Of a stretch of DNA of 64,000 bases, positions 25,902-35,205 are shown piece by piece. A program made the translations under genes and the position numbers. The notes under the pieces are model-generated. The model had not been told where the DNA came from, made no database searches, and worked only from the letters and a program-made list of their open reading frames with translations. Origin of the DNA: an uncultured Bacteroidota bacterium (lineage in GTDB: Bacteria; Bacteroidota; Bacteroidia; Bacteroidales; P3); contig CACXXO010000007.1 in assembly GCA_902771735.1 (NCBI GenBank), positions 1 through 64,000 on the forward strand, written 5' to 3'. Each line of letters opens with the position of its first letter. The stretch's first letter is position 1.

Positions 25902-26270
25902 TTACAATACTTCGGGAGCGAGAGAGACAATCTTCATAAACTGTTTCTCACGCAGTTCACGACCCACGGGGCCGAAGATACGGGTGCCACGGAGCTCATC
26001 GGCGGCGGTGAGCAGGACGCAGGCGTTGTCGTCGAAGCGGATGTAGGAACCATCATTGCGACGAATCTCTTTCTTGGTGCGCACCACGACTGCTTTGGAA
26101 ACGCTACCCTTCTTCACATTGCCGGAAGGAAGTGCATCTTTGATAGCCACAACGATGGTATCACCGATGGAAGCATAGCGCTTCTTGGTGCCACCGAGGA
26201 CGCGGATGCACAGGGCGCTCTTAGCGCCGCTGTTGTCGGCAACTGTCATTCTGGTTTCTTGTTGTATCAT
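25902..26270 (-). CDS. rplN: Ribosomal protein L14
   Basis: 122 residues. Starts [17 protein letters not shown] and includes the signature [20 protein letters not shown]. Forms an intersubunit bridge with 16S rRNA. Ordinary. Confidence 0.97.
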   Translation of the reverse strand: MIQQETRMTVADNSGAKSALCIRVLGGTKKRYASIGDTIVVAIKDALPSGNVKKGSVSKAVVVRTKKEIRRNDGSYIRFDDNACVLLTAADELRGTRIFGPVGRELREKQFMKIVSLAPEVL

Positions 26271-26297
26271 TTCTTTTTTGTTTTTCTGATAGGTGTA

Positions 26298-26552
26298 CTA
26301 TTTAGCCTTCTCAACGATCTCGACCAAACGCCAGCATTTATTCTTGCTCAGGGGACGGGTCTCCATGATACGGACGGTGTCTCCGATGTTGGCTTCGTTC
26401 TTTTCGTCGTGGGCCATGAATTTGGTGGACTTCTTGACGAACTTGCCGTACTTGGGGTGCTTCACCTTACGCTCGACGAGAATCACGATGGATTTGTCCA
26501 TCTTGTTGCTGACCACAACACCGATTCTTTCTTTTCTTAAATTTCTTTCCAT
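26298..26552 (-). CDS. rpsQ: Ribosomal protein S17
   Basis: 84 residues, OB fold. Contains [19 protein letters not shown] and the signature [19 protein letters not shown]. Early 30S assembly protein. Confidence 0.97.
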   Translation of the reverse strand: MERNLRKERIGVVVSNKMDKSIVILVERKVKHPKYGKFVKKSTKFMAHDEKNEANIGDTVRIMETRPLSKNKCWRLVEIVEKAK

Positions 26553-26582
26553 CTTAGAATTGGATTTTACTAATTGCCATGC

Positions 26583-26786
26583 TTACTTGTTGCCGGCGAT
26601 TTCGCGGGCGCGGAGCTCTGTAAGGCAGCGGGCAATGTTTTTTCTACTTTCTTTAATTTTGTTGGGATTCTCAAGAGGAGACACGGCATGGGTCAGAAGC
26701 ATTTTCTGATAGGCGGCGCGCTCGGTCTCGAGTTTCTCTTTCAATTCAGCAGTCGAGAGCTCTTTTAAAACGATTTCATTCTTCAT
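26583..26786 (-). CDS. rpmC: Ribosomal protein L29
   Basis: 67 residues, helical. Contains VLKELSTAELKEKLE and the L29 signature around KNIARCLTELRAREIAGNK. Lies at the polypeptide exit, near the trigger factor and SRP docking site. Confidence 0.96.
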   Translation of the reverse strand: MKNEIVLKELSTAELKEKLETERAAYQKMLLTHAVSPLENPNKIKESRKNIARCLTELRAREIAGNK

Positions 26787-26803
26787 GACTGTAGGACTTC
26801 TAA

Positions 26804-27226
26804 TTATTCTTCGATATAGTCTCTTTTGACGACAAATTTGGTCGAGATGGGAAGTTTCTGAGCGGCCAAACGGAGAGCCTCTTTAGCAACATCCATGGGG
26901 ACACCCTCGCACTCGAACAGCATGGTGCCGGGCATGACTCGGGCGACAAAATACTCGGGAGCACCTTTACCTTTACCCATACGCACCTCATTGGGCTTCT
27001 TGGTGATGGGCTTGTCCGGGAAGATGCGAATCCAAATCTGACCTTCACGTTTCATGTGACGCGTTACAGCTTGACGAGCAGCCTCTATTTGACGGCCAGT
27101 GATGAAGCAAGTCTCAAGCGATTTGATACCGAAGGTACCGAATGCGAGTTCATGGCCACGGAAGGCATTACCTTTGATTTTGCCTTTCTGCTGCTTTCTA
27201 TATCTTGTTTTCTTGGGTTGTAACAT
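26804..27226 (-). CDS. rplP: Ribosomal protein L16
   Basis: 140 residues. Starts [20 protein letters not shown] and contains [20 protein letters not shown] and the [13 protein letters not shown] signature. Supports tRNA accommodation near the peptidyl transferase centre. Confidence 0.97.
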   Translation of the reverse strand: MLQPKKTRYRKQQKGKIKGNAFRGHELAFGTFGIKSLETCFITGRQIEAARQAVTRHMKREGQIWIRIFPDKPITKKPNEVRMGKGKGAPEYFVARVMPGTMLFECEGVPMDVAKEALRLAAQKLPISTKFVVKRDYIEE

Positions 27227-27270
27227 TTCTTCTTATTGTTTCTTGTTTAGTGTGAAAGCTAAACTACCAA

Positions 27271-28026
27271 TTATTTACTGTTGTTATTTCTGTTGCCCTG
27301 ACGGCGGCGAGGAGCACCTTCCGGACGACGGCCTGCGCCCATGGCACCGGCGCGGTGGTCCTTCTGCTGACCGCCCACGGTGGAGGGAACGAGCTCGGGT
27401 CTGCCATAAATGACACCACGGCAAATCCACACTTTGATACCGATACGGCCATAGGTTGTATGAGCCTCGGCATTGGCATAGTCGATGTCGGCACGGAGCG
27501 TATGGAGAGGAGTACGACCCTCTTTGAAGTGCTCGCTGCGGGCAATCTCGGCGCCGCCGATACGGCCGGCGATGGAGACTTTGATACCCTCGGCACCTGT
27601 ACGCATGGTGGAGGTGATAGCGTTCTTGATGGCACGGCGATACTGGATGCGGCCTTCAATCTGTTTGGCGATGTTCTGGGCCACGAGGACGGCGTCCATC
27701 TCGGGGCGCTTCACCTCACTGATGTTAATCTGCACATCCTTACCGGTGAGCTTCTTGAGCTCTTCGCGGAGTTTGTCAACCTCAGAGCCTGCACGACCGA
27801 TGATGAGACCCGGACGAGCCGAGTTGATGGTCACGGTGAGCAATTTCAGGGTACGCTCAATGTAAATCTTGGAGATGCTAGCCTTGGCAAGACGGGCGTT
27901 GAGATATTTACGGATCTTGTCGTCCTCAACGAGCTTCTGTTCAAATCTTCTTCCGCCAAACCAGTTAGAATCCCATCCGCGGATGATACCTAATCTGTTT
28001 CCAATTGGGTTAGTTTTTTGTCCCAT
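27271..28026 (-). CDS. rpsC: Ribosomal protein S3
   Basis: 251 residues. [20 protein letters not shown] start, KH domain (about 40-110, with [19 protein letters not shown]) and C-terminal domain ([20 protein letters not shown]). Ends in a low-complexity Arg/Gly tail. Part of the mRNA entry channel. Confidence 0.97.
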   Translation of the reverse strand: MGQKTNPIGNRLGIIRGWDSNWFGGRRFEQKLVEDDKIRKYLNARLAKASISKIYIERTLKLLTVTINSARPGLIIGRAGSEVDKLREELKKLTGKDVQINISEVKRPEMDAVLVAQNIAKQIEGRIQYRRAIKNAITSTMRTGAEGIKVSIAGRIGGAEIARSEHFKEGRTPLHTLRADIDYANAEAHTTYGRIGIKVWICRGVIYGRPELVPSTVGGQQKDHRAGAMGAGRRPEGAPRRRQGNRNNNSK

Positions 28027-28053
28027 TGTTGAGTTTCTTCTTTTTAATTAACT

Positions 28054-28491
28054 TTATTTAGTTTCTTCTTTTTCAGCCTGGGCGACCGGAGCTTCCTCGA
28101 TGCGGCTGCCGAGAATCACGGTGATGTGGTTGCTACGCTTGCGGATGCGGTAACCGCGGCCCTGGGGGGCAGTGCGCATGCGCTTCATCGTGCGACCTTC
28201 GTCAACCTTGATTTGCTTGACATAAAGCTGAGCGTCCTCCATGCGGGCACCCTCGTTCTTGGCCTGCCAGTTGGCAATAGCCGAGAGGATGAGTTTGCGC
28301 ATCTTGGGAGCGGACTCTCTGGGATTGTACTGAAGGATACCGAGAGCCTTCTCGACGTCGACACCACGGACGAGGTCAGCGACGAGACGGGTCTTACGAG
28401 GCGAAGTAGGATTATTCATCAACTTTGCCACATAAAGGGTCTTGTTGGCTTCTTTGCGTGCTTCTGCACTATTATGTTTTCTACGTCCCAT
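28054..28491 (-). CDS. rplV: Ribosomal protein L22
   Basis: 145 residues. The beta-hairpin that lines the exit tunnel is seen in EGRTMKRMRTAPQGRGYRIR; N-terminal part includes MNNPTSPRKTRLVADLVRG. Short acidic C-terminal tail (EEAPVAQAEKEETK). Confidence 0.97.
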   Translation of the reverse strand: MGRRKHNSAEARKEANKTLYVAKLMNNPTSPRKTRLVADLVRGVDVEKALGILQYNPRESAPKMRKLILSAIANWQAKNEGARMEDAQLYVKQIKVDEGRTMKRMRTAPQGRGYRIRKRSNHITVILGSRIEEAPVAQAEKEETK

Positions 28492-28504
28492 TTTCTTTTA
28501 AAAT

Positions 28505-28783
28505 TTACTTTTTACCTTTATCTTTAGATCCTGCATGGCCGCGGAAGATGCGGGTGGGAGCGAACTCGCCAAGCTTGTGACCCACCATGTTCTCGGTGAC
28601 GTACACGGGGATGAACTTGTTGCCATTATGCACGGCAATAGTCTGACCCACGAAGTCGGGCGAAATCATCGAAGCTCTCGACCATGTTTTGATGGTAACC
28701 TTCTTGTTGGACTGCTGTGCCTCGATTACACGTTTTTCCAGTTTGTGGAAAATATACGGACCTTTCTTTAATGAACGACTCAT
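28505..28783 (-). CDS. rpsS: Ribosomal protein S19
   Basis: 92 residues. Starts [18 protein letters not shown]; signature [19 protein letters not shown]. 30S head protein near the A site and S13. Confidence 0.97.
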   Translation of the reverse strand: MSRSLKKGPYIFHKLEKRVIEAQQSNKKVTIKTWSRASMISPDFVGQTIAVHNGNKFIPVYVTENMVGHKLGEFAPTRIFRGHAGSKDKGKK

Positions 28784-28803
28784 TGTTTCTTCTTTTTACT
28801 GAG

Positions 28804-29628
28804 TTACTTCTTTCTTCTTTCGACGATGTACTTGCTCGACTGCTTCTTGGGAGCGCGAGTCTTGTAGCCCTTGGCCGGGATACCCTTGCGCGAACGGGGA
28901 TGTCCGCCGGTCTGACGGCCCTCACCACCGCCCATCGGGTGGTCAACGGGGTTCATGACAACGCCGCGGTTGCGCGGACGACGGCCGAGGTGACGGCTGC
29001 GACCGGCTTTACCACCGACTTCGAGGTTGTGCTCAGGATTGCTCACGATACCGACAGTGGCACGGCAAGCCTGAAGAATCATGCGCATCTCGCCGCTGGG
29101 CATTTTGATGATGGCATACTTGTCGTCACGCGACATCAGCTGGGCATAGGCACCGGCCGAACGCACCATCTTGGCACCCTGGCCGGGACGGAGCTCAATA
29201 TTGTGAATCAGCGTGCCGAAAGGAATCTCAGCAAGCAACAGGGTGTTACCCACTTCGGGGGCAACACCGGCACCGGACATGACAGTCTGACCGACCTTAA
29301 GACCCTGAGGGCAAAGGATGTAGCTCTTCTCACCGTCAGCGTAGCTAATGAGGGCGATACGCGAACTGCGGTTGGGGTCATACTCGATGGTCTTCACGAC
29401 GGCGGGGATACCGTCTTTGTTACGCTTGAAGTCGACAAAGCGGAACAACTGCTTGTGGCCGCCGCCGATATAGCGCATCGTCATCTTACCCTGATTGTTA
29501 CGGCCACCGCTTTTGCGCATACCGTAAACAAGGCTTTTCTCCGGTCTGGTAGCCGTAATGTCGTCGTTGGTGACAACAAGTTTGTGGCGCTGACCGGGAG
29601 TCGTAGGTTTAATTTTCTTTAAAGCCAT
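28804..29628 (-). CDS. rplB: Ribosomal protein L2
   Basis: 274 residues. Binds 23S rRNA near the peptidyl transferase centre and is needed for subunit association. Contains [21 protein letters not shown] and the C-terminal signature [13 protein letters not shown], where the conserved His sits. Ordinary. Confidence 0.98.
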   Translation of the reverse strand: MALKKIKPTTPGQRHKLVVTNDDITATRPEKSLVYGMRKSGGRNNQGKMTMRYIGGGHKQLFRFVDFKRNKDGIPAVVKTIEYDPNRSSRIALISYADGEKSYILCPQGLKVGQTVMSGAGVAPEVGNTLLLAEIPFGTLIHNIELRPGQGAKMVRSAGAYAQLMSRDDKYAIIKMPSGEMRMILQACRATVGIVSNPEHNLEVGGKAGRSRHLGRRPRNRGVVMNPVDHPMGGGEGRQTGGHPRSRKGIPAKGYKTRAPKKQSSKYIVERRKK

Positions 29629-29689
29629 TTCTTTTTCTTGTTCTTTTTAGTCTCTTATCAGTGGACTATACTATTATTATTGAATCTGA

Positions 29690-30043
29690 TTAAATGTTTG
29701 CATAGAAATCGATGGCATCGCCCTCGGCCAAAGTGACGATAGCTTTCTTGAAGGCGTTGGTACGGCCAGTCAAGAAGCCGGCTTTGGTGTAGCGCGATTT
29801 CACCTTGCCCGCGTAGTTCATCGTGTTCACGTCAATGACCTTCACATTGTAGAACTGTTCGACGGCATTCTTGATTTCAATCTTGTTGGCGCGTTTGTCA
29901 ACAACAAAACCATAGCGGTTGTGAGCAGGTGCGACGGCGATACCCTTCTTGCGCTGGATGCGGGTCTGAATGAGATTGGCCGCGGCCTCGGTGAGGCGGG
30001 TCATCTTTTCACTAATCAGCGGTTTTACTATAATGTTCATCAT
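29690..30043 (-). CDS. rplW: Ribosomal protein L23, with insertion
   Basis: 117 residues (two adjacent ATG codons; the second, at 30040, gives the usual M-x-I-I-x-KPL start). Core is normal: IVKPLISEKMTRLTE, then RYGFVVDKRANKIEIKNAVE and the end YTKAGFLTGRTNAFKKAIVT. Between these, about 20 residues (AANLIQTRIQRKKGIAVAPA) are inserted relative to the roughly 96-residue Bacteroides forms I remember. L23 lines the tunnel exit and binds trigger factor and SRP, so the insert probably lies on the ribosome surface or reaches rRNA. Confidence 0.94.
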   Translation of the reverse strand: MMNIIVKPLISEKMTRLTEAAANLIQTRIQRKKGIAVAPAHNRYGFVVDKRANKIEIKNAVEQFYNVKVIDVNTMNYAGKVKSRYTKAGFLTGRTNAFKKAIVTLAEGDAIDFYANI

Positions 30044-30079
30044 TTGTTAAACTTTCTTAAATCGTTATACTCACATACC

Positions 30080-30712
30080 TTATTTTGTCGCCAAAACGCG
30101 GTTGATTTCGCTCATTGAACCCTCGCAAACGACAATATTGGAGGCGTTAACAATGTCGTAAGTGTTTAATTGCGACACGTTTACAACCTTCACGTTCTTG
30201 AGGTTTCTAGCAGACAAAGATACGAAATTATTTTGATTCTCAAGCACAAAAAGTGACTTTTTATCGTTCAGCTTCAGATTCTTGAGGACCTCGATCATCT
30301 TCTTGGTCTTGGGGCCTTCGAAAGTGAAGTTCTCAACGACGGTCAGGGCATTGTCGCTGGCCTTGTAGCTCAGGGCGCTGCGGCGGGCGAGACGTTTGAC
30401 CTTGATGTTGAGTTTGAAACGATAGTCGCGGGGCTTGGGTCCAAAAATCGTACCGCCGCCAACAAACACGGGGCTCTTCAAATCACCGGAACGGGCACCG
30501 CCGGTACCTTTCTGACGTTTGAGCTTGCGGGTGCTGTGGGCGTTCTCACTGCGCTCCTTGGCTTTATGAGTACCCTGACGGTTGTCGGCCAAATACTGCT
30601 TGACATCGAGGTAGATGGCGTGGTCGTTGGGCTCGATGGCGAAAATAGAATCCTCGAGGTTGATGGTTCTGCCGGTTTCGCTTCCGTTAACGTTATAAAC
30701 TTTAATCTCCAT
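30080..30712 (-). CDS. rplD: Ribosomal protein L4
   Basis: 210 residues. The tunnel loop region is recognisable in [23 protein letters not shown] (positions about 67-90). Begins [19 protein letters not shown]. In Escherichia coli L4 also represses the S10 operon; no such leader could be recognised here because rpsJ is co-transcribed with the str genes. Confidence 0.96.
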   Translation of the reverse strand: MEIKVYNVNGSETGRTINLEDSIFAIEPNDHAIYLDVKQYLADNRQGTHKAKERSENAHSTRKLKRQKGTGGARSGDLKSPVFVGGGTIFGPKPRDYRFKLNIKVKRLARRSALSYKASDNALTVVENFTFEGPKTKKMIEVLKNLKLNDKKSLFVLENQNNFVSLSARNLKNVKVVNVSQLNTYDIVNASNIVVCEGSMSEINRVLATK

Positions 30713-30718
30713 GTCTTA

Positions 30719-31348
30719 TTAACTCCATCTTTCAAGTTTGACAATAGAACCCTTGGGGCCGGGCACGGAACCCTTGACCAGCATGAGGTTCTTCTCAGCG
30801 ATAATCTTGACCACCTGGAGGTTCTGGACCTTCACGCGATGGTTGCCCTTCTGACCGGCCATGCGCATACCCTTGAAGATACGCGAGGGATACGAAGAGG
30901 CACCAATCGAACCGGGGGCGCGCAGACGGTCGTGCTGACCGTGGGTCTTGTCGCCGACACCGCCGAAACCGTGGCGGGTGACAACGCCCTGGAAACCTTT
31001 ACCCTTGGAGGTACCGACCACGTCGACAAATTCGCCTTCCTGGAAGACCTCGACGGTAAGGATCTCACCATGTTTCTTCTTGTGACCCTCCTCGAAGCGG
31101 CTGAACTCAGCGAGATAGCGCTTAGGGGTGGTGTTGGCCTTGGCGAAGTGACCCTTCATGGCCTTCGTCGTGTGGCTCTCTTTCTTCTCGCCGAATGCGA
31201 GCTGGATGGCCTCATAGCCATCTTTCTCAATCGTTCTCACTTGTGTGACAACACAAGGACCAGCTTCAATAACAGTGCACGGAATCTGCTTTCCGTCGGC
31301 ATCAAAAAGACTGGTCATTCCAATTTTCTTTCCAATTAATCCTGACAT
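30719..31348 (-). CDS. rplC: Ribosomal protein L3
   Basis: 209 residues. Starts [20 protein letters not shown] and contains [19 protein letters not shown], the extension that approaches the peptidyl transferase centre. Six nt upstream of rplD. Confidence 0.97.
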   Translation of the reverse strand: MSGLIGKKIGMTSLFDADGKQIPCTVIEAGPCVVTQVRTIEKDGYEAIQLAFGEKKESHTTKAMKGHFAKANTTPKRYLAEFSRFEEGHKKKHGEILTVEVFQEGEFVDVVGTSKGKGFQGVVTRHGFGGVGDKTHGQHDRLRAPGSIGASSYPSRIFKGMRMAGQKGNHRVKVQNLQVVKIIAEKNLMLVKGSVPGPKGSIVKLERWS

Positions 31349-31418
31349 TTCTTAGTTTGGATTCTTTTAATTTGTTAGACAATTCAGCTTATCTGACGTT
31401 GACATTGGCTGATTAAAT

Positions 31419-31727
31419 TCACACTTTGATTTCGACTTCCACACCACTGGGGAGCTCGAGCTTCATCAAGGCATCGATGGTCTTCGTGCGATCGTTGATC
31501 TCGATGTCCATCAGGCGCTTGTAGGTGCTCAGTTCGAACTGCTCACGCGACTTCTTGTTCACGAAGGTCGAGCGGTTCACCGTGAAAATCTTTTTGTTGG
31601 TAGGCAGGGGTATGGGACCATTGACCACTGCGCCAGTCATCTTAACGGTCTTCACAATCTTCTCAGCCGATTTGTCGACGAGGTTGTGATCGTAAGATTT
31701 GAGCTTGATTCTGATTCTTTGACTCAT
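31419..31727 (-). CDS. rpsJ: Ribosomal protein S10
   Basis: 102 residues. [20 protein letters not shown] start and signature [19 protein letters not shown] region. Directly after fusA (14 nt), with no tuf gene in between, unlike the str operon of many bacteria. S10 also pairs with NusB in antitermination. Confidence 0.97.
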   Translation of the reverse strand: MSQRIRIKLKSYDHNLVDKSAEKIVKTVKMTGAVVNGPIPLPTNKKIFTVNRSTFVNKKSREQFELSTYKRLMDIEINDRTKTIDALMKLELPSGVEVEIKV

Positions 31728-31741
31728 TTGTTATTTATTTT

Positions 31742-33829
31742 TTAATTATTTTTATTCTTCAAAATAGCTTCCTGCTGTTCACGGCTCACCTCGGCGTAGT
31801 GCGAGAACTCCATCGTGGAGTTGGCACGGCCCGAAGTGATGGTACGCAACGAGGTGACATAGCCGAACATCTGCTCCAGGGGCACCTTGGCGTGGATAGC
31901 TTGGACGCCCACTTTGGCAGTGATGTTCTCCAACATGCCACGACGACGGTTCAGGTCGCCGGTGACATCGCCCACATAGGCATCGGGAGTCAGTACCTCG
32001 AGTTTCATGATGGGCTCCAGCAGCACGGGGTTGGCCTTGCGGCAGGCGGTCTTGAAACCAATCTTGGCGCAGAGCTCGAAACTCAACTGGTCGGAGTCCA
32101 CTGGGTGGAACGAACCGTCGATGATGCGGACCTTCATCGAGTCCATGGGGTAGCCGGCGAGGACACCGTTCTGCATGGCCTCTCTGAAACCTTTCTCCAA
32201 CGCAGGCATATACTCCTTCGGGATATTGCCACCTTTCACTTCGTTGATGAACTGCAAACCCACAAAACCTTCATCGGCGGGACCGATCTCGAACAACACG
32301 TCGGCAAACTTACCCTTGCCGCCAGTCTGTTTCTTGTAAATCTCGTGGTGCTGCACCGTGGTGGTGATAGCCTCTTTGTAGGCCACCTCGGGACGACCCT
32401 GGTTGACATCGACGCCGAACTCGCGGCGCAGACGGTCCATGATGATGTCGAGATGGAGCTCGCCCATACCGCTGATGACGGTCTGTCCGCTGACCTCGTC
32501 GGTCTTCACACGGAAAGTGGGGTCTTCCTCCACCAACTTCATCAAGGCGTTGGTCATCTTGTCCATGTCGGCCTGGGTATGGGGTTCCACGGCGATGCTA
32601 ATCACAGGCTCGGGGAACTTCATCGACTCGAGGACGATGGGATGGTGCTCGTCGCAGAGCGTATGTCCAGTCTTGATTTCCTTGAAACCGACAGCGGCTC
32701 CGATATCACCGGCCTCGATACGGTCGAGGGGATTCTGCTTGTTCGAGTGCATCTGCATGATGCGCGAGATACGCTCCTTCTTGCCGGTATTGGCATTGTA
32801 GACATACGAACCGCTCTCCAGGCTGCCGCTGTATACGCGGAAGAAACAAAGACGTCCCACATAGGGGTCAGTGGCAATCTTGAAGGCGAGGGCGCTGAAG
32901 GGGGCCTTGACGTCCACCTTGCGGCACTCTTCCTTCTCAGTCTTGGGGTTGATGCCGTCAATCTCCGGCATGTCCATCGGGCTGGGCAGGAAAGCAGCAA
33001 CGGCATCGAGCAACGTTTGAACGCCTTTGTTCTTGAAGGCGGAACCGCACATCACAGGGACAATCTTGCGGGCGAGGGTGGCCTTGCGAATCTCGGCAAT
33101 GACCTCATCGGCAGTGATGGAGTCGGGGTCATCGAAGAACTTCATCATCAGTTCCTCGTTCTCCTCAGCCACACCCTCGATGAGCTTCTGGCGATATTCG
33201 GCGGCAATGTCCTTCAGGTCCTCAGGCATGGGGATTTCCATGAACTGCTGGCCGTTGGAGGACTCGTCCCACACCAAGGCCTTGTTGGCGATGAGGTCGA
33301 CAACACCCTTGTAGAGGTCTTCCTGTCCGATAGGAATCTCTATGGGGATGGGATTGGCACCGAGGCGCTCCTTAATCTGGTTCACCACCGAGAAGAAGTC
33401 GGCACCCGCGCGGTCCATCTTGTTGATGAAAGCAATGCGGGGCACGCCGTACTTGTCGGCCTGACGCCAGACTGTCTCGCTCTGGGGCTCCACGCCGCCC
33501 ACCGCGCAGAAAATGGCGATGGCGCCGTCGAGTACACGCAGCGAGCGCTCCACCTCGACGGTGAAGTCCACATGGCCCGGAGTGTCTATGATGTTGTATT
33601 TGTAGCGGTTGTTATGCCATTCCCAGTACACGGTGGTAGCGGCCGAGGTAATGGTGATGCCGCGTTCCTGCTCCTGCACCATCCAGTCCATAGTGGCGCT
33701 ACCCTCATGAGTCTCACCCAGCTTATAGTTCTTGCCGGTGTAGAAGAGGATGCGCTCAGTCGTCGTCGTCTTGCCGGCGTCGATGTGGGCCATAATGCCG
33801 ATGTTGCGTGTGTACTTGAGGTCAGACAT
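31742..33829 (-). CDS. fusA: Elongation factor G
   Basis: 695 residues. GTPase that drives translocation. G1 AHIDAGKTT, switch region [11 protein letters not shown]3 DTPGHVDF and G4 NKMD are all intact, followed by domains II-V; the tail [20 protein letters not shown] is typical. Length fits canonical EF-G rather than a shortened paralogue. Between rpsG and rpsJ. Confidence 0.98.
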   Translation of the reverse strand: MSDLKYTRNIGIMAHIDAGKTTTTERILFYTGKNYKLGETHEGSATMDWMVQEQERGITITSAATTVYWEWHNNRYKYNIIDTPGHVDFTVEVERSLRVLDGAIAIFCAVGGVEPQSETVWRQADKYGVPRIAFINKMDRAGADFFSVVNQIKERLGANPIPIEIPIGQEDLYKGVVDLIANKALVWDESSNGQQFMEIPMPEDLKDIAAEYRQKLIEGVAEENEELMMKFFDDPDSITADEVIAEIRKATLARKIVPVMCGSAFKNKGVQTLLDAVAAFLPSPMDMPEIDGINPKTEKEECRKVDVKAPFSALAFKIATDPYVGRLCFFRVYSGSLESGSYVYNANTGKKERISRIMQMHSNKQNPLDRIEAGDIGAAVGFKEIKTGHTLCDEHHPIVLESMKFPEPVISIAVEPHTQADMDKMTNALMKLVEEDPTFRVKTDEVSGQTVISGMGELHLDIIMDRLRREFGVDVNQGRPEVAYKEAITTTVQHHEIYKKQTGGKGKFADVLFEIGPADEGFVGLQFINEVKGGNIPKEYMPALEKGFREAMQNGVLAGYPMDSMKVRIIDGSFHPVDSDQLSFELCAKIGFKTACRKANPVLLEPIMKLEVLTPDAYVGDVTGDLNRRRGMLENITAKVGVQAIHAKVPLEQMFGYVTSLRTITSGRANSTMEFSHYAEVSREQQEAILKNKNN

Positions 33830-33886
33830 ATTGTTGCTTTCTGTCGTTTACTTATTATATATGTACTATATATTCTATTTATAGTA

Positions 33887-34354
33887 TCACACTCTGAAGT
33901 GAGAGAAGGCCTTGTTGGCGTCGGCCATGCGGTGGATATCCTCTTTGCGCTTGAAGGCGGCACCCTCTTCCTTGTAAGCGGCCTGGATTTCGGCGGCCAG
34001 CTTCAGGGCCATAGTCTTCTCACTGCGCTTGCGCGAGAAACCGATGAGGTTCTTCATACCGATGCTCTGCTTGCGCTCGGCACGGATCTCGGTGGGGATC
34101 TGGAAAGTGGCACCACCAATACGGCGGCTGCGCACCTCGACGCTCGGCGTCACATTGGCCAAAGCCTTCTTCCACACCTCGAGACCGTCCTCTTTCGTAC
34201 GGTCGGCGACCACGTCGATTGCCTCATAGAAAATCTTGTAGGCGATGGTCTTCTTGCCACCCATCATCAGGTTGTTGACGAACTTGGTGACCAGGATGTC
34301 GTTATATTTGGGATCCGGGAGGATGATTCTTTTTTTGGGCTTAGCTTTTCTCAT
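33887..34354 (-). CDS. rpsG: Ribosomal protein S7
   Basis: 155 residues. Organises the 30S head and E site. Contains [20 protein letters not shown] and the C-terminal helix [20 protein letters not shown] 35-bp run of 7-bp repeats fills most of the gap between rpsL and this gene. Confidence 0.97.
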   Translation of the reverse strand: MRKAKPKKRIILPDPKYNDILVTKFVNNLMMGGKKTIAYKIFYEAIDVVADRTKEDGLEVWKKALANVTPSVEVRSRRIGGATFQIPTEIRAERKQSIGMKNLIGFSRKRSEKTMALKLAAEIQAAYKEEGAAFKRKEDIHRMADANKAFSHFRV

Positions 34355-34365
34355 TGCTGCTAAAA

Positions 34366-34400
34366 ACTTTAAACTTTAAACTCTAAACTTTAAACTTTAC
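34366..34400. repeat. 7-bp tandem repeat between rpsL and rpsG
   Basis: Plus-strand units ACTTTAA, ACTTTAA, ACTCTAA, ACTTTAA, ACTTTAC, ending exactly at the rpsL stop codon. It forms nearly all of the spacer within the str operon. Confidence 0.85.
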
Positions 34401-34744
34401 TTACTTGCCGGCCTGTTTCGGACGCTTGGCACCGTATTTCGAACGACGCTGGCGACGACCGTCCACTCCGCTGGTATCCAAAGCACCGCGGATGATGTGA
34501 TAACGCACACCGGGAAGGTCCTTCACACGGCCTCCGCGGATCATCACGATCGAGTGCTCCTGCAGGTTGTGACCCTCACCCGGGATGTAGGCGTTGACTT
34601 CCTTACCGTTGGTAAGACGCACACGGGCCACTTTACGCATGGCCGAGTTAGGTTTCTTGGGGGTGGTGGTGTACACACGGGTGCAGACACCGCGACGCTG
34701 CGGGCAGCTGTCGAGGGCGGGAGACTTGGACTTGTACTCCATCT
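34401..34744 (-). CDS. rpsL: Ribosomal protein S12, N-terminus anomalous
   Basis: About 114 residues from the ATG at 34742-34744 ([18 protein letters not shown]...). S12 is central to decoding; the loops with [19 protein letters not shown] and [16 protein letters not shown] are intact. Family members normally begin MPTIQQLVRKGR; here no such start exists in frame. The frame stays open upstream to 34820 and reads ...[15 protein letters not shown], which partly resembles the family, but those codons have no ATG/GTG/TTG after the predicted transcription start at about 34783. A nearby ATG (MPVKRDV...) is in another frame. Possible explanations are true loss of about a dozen residues, an unusual start codon, or a sequence error. 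Confidence 0.85.
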
Positions 34745-34789
34745 GCTGACGTCTCTTTTTACGGGCATAACCCGCCCAAAAAGGAATTG

Positions 34790-34821
34790 CAAAAGTACTA
34801 CTTTTTTCCGACCCCACCAAA
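34790..34821 (-). promoter_or_regulatory. Promoter of the str-S10-spc-alpha superoperon
   Basis: Minus strand: TTTG (34818-34821), 20-bp gap, TACTTTTG (34790-34797). The transcript would begin near 34783 and could form a small hairpin (CGGG/CCCG at 34762-34774) before the rpsL ATG. Confidence 0.75.
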
Positions 34822-35106
34822 CATCCAAAGCTTCACCAACTGTTAAAAAATCATAAAATCTTTTGGCAACATTGATTATCTGTGTTTTACAAAATAATTT
34901 TAACACAATATTTTTGCCGTTTTGAGCGATTTATCAACAAAATCAGCCCCGCAAAACCGTCTCTTTTCAACATCTTTTCCACAATTTTTGCGTTTTCGAG
35001 AATCCATTTTCCCCCATTTCTCACACCTCTATTTGGACCAACTTCCCACTCCTAACAAAGGTCGTTCCTGGAGGGTAAACAGGCCCTGAAGAGCCACAAA
35101 AAAACA
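34822..35106. other. Non-coding gap upstream of rpsL
   Basis: No gene was found. The half next to rpsL is AT-rich. Apart from the superoperon promoter at its edge and repeat copy 2 beyond it, no further feature was recognised. Confidence 0.5.
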
Positions 35107-35197
35107 ACCACCCCCCTACCCTCTCCCTACCCTCTCCCACTGCAGTAGGAGATGGTAGGGAGAGGGTAGGGAGTTAGTAGGGAGTTGGGTTGACGTT
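35107..35197. repeat. 11-bp-unit hairpin repeat, copy 2
   Basis: Left arm has two CTACCCTCTCC units, then the palindrome ACTGCAGT, then GGAGATG, GTAGGGAGAGG, GTAGGGAGTTA and GTAGGGAGTTG. Here left CTCTCC pairs with right GGAGAG, where copy 1 has CACCTCC with GGAGGTG. It begins 9 nt after the stop codon of the 1769-residue gene. The longer head and tail of copies 4 and 5 are not seen. Confidence 0.85.
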
Positions 35198-35205
35198 ACT
35201 GTCCA

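Noticed and set aside
31799-34363. 854-codon plus-strand open frame opposite fusA and rpsG
   Set aside because: Antisense to two universal genes; repetitive His/Gly/Val/Leu composition and no recognisable domain.
35107-35197. Simple intrinsic terminator for the giant surface gene
   Set aside because: The hairpin may stop transcription, but it lacks a following T run and shares an 11-bp unit structure with four other sites, so it is listed as a repeat.
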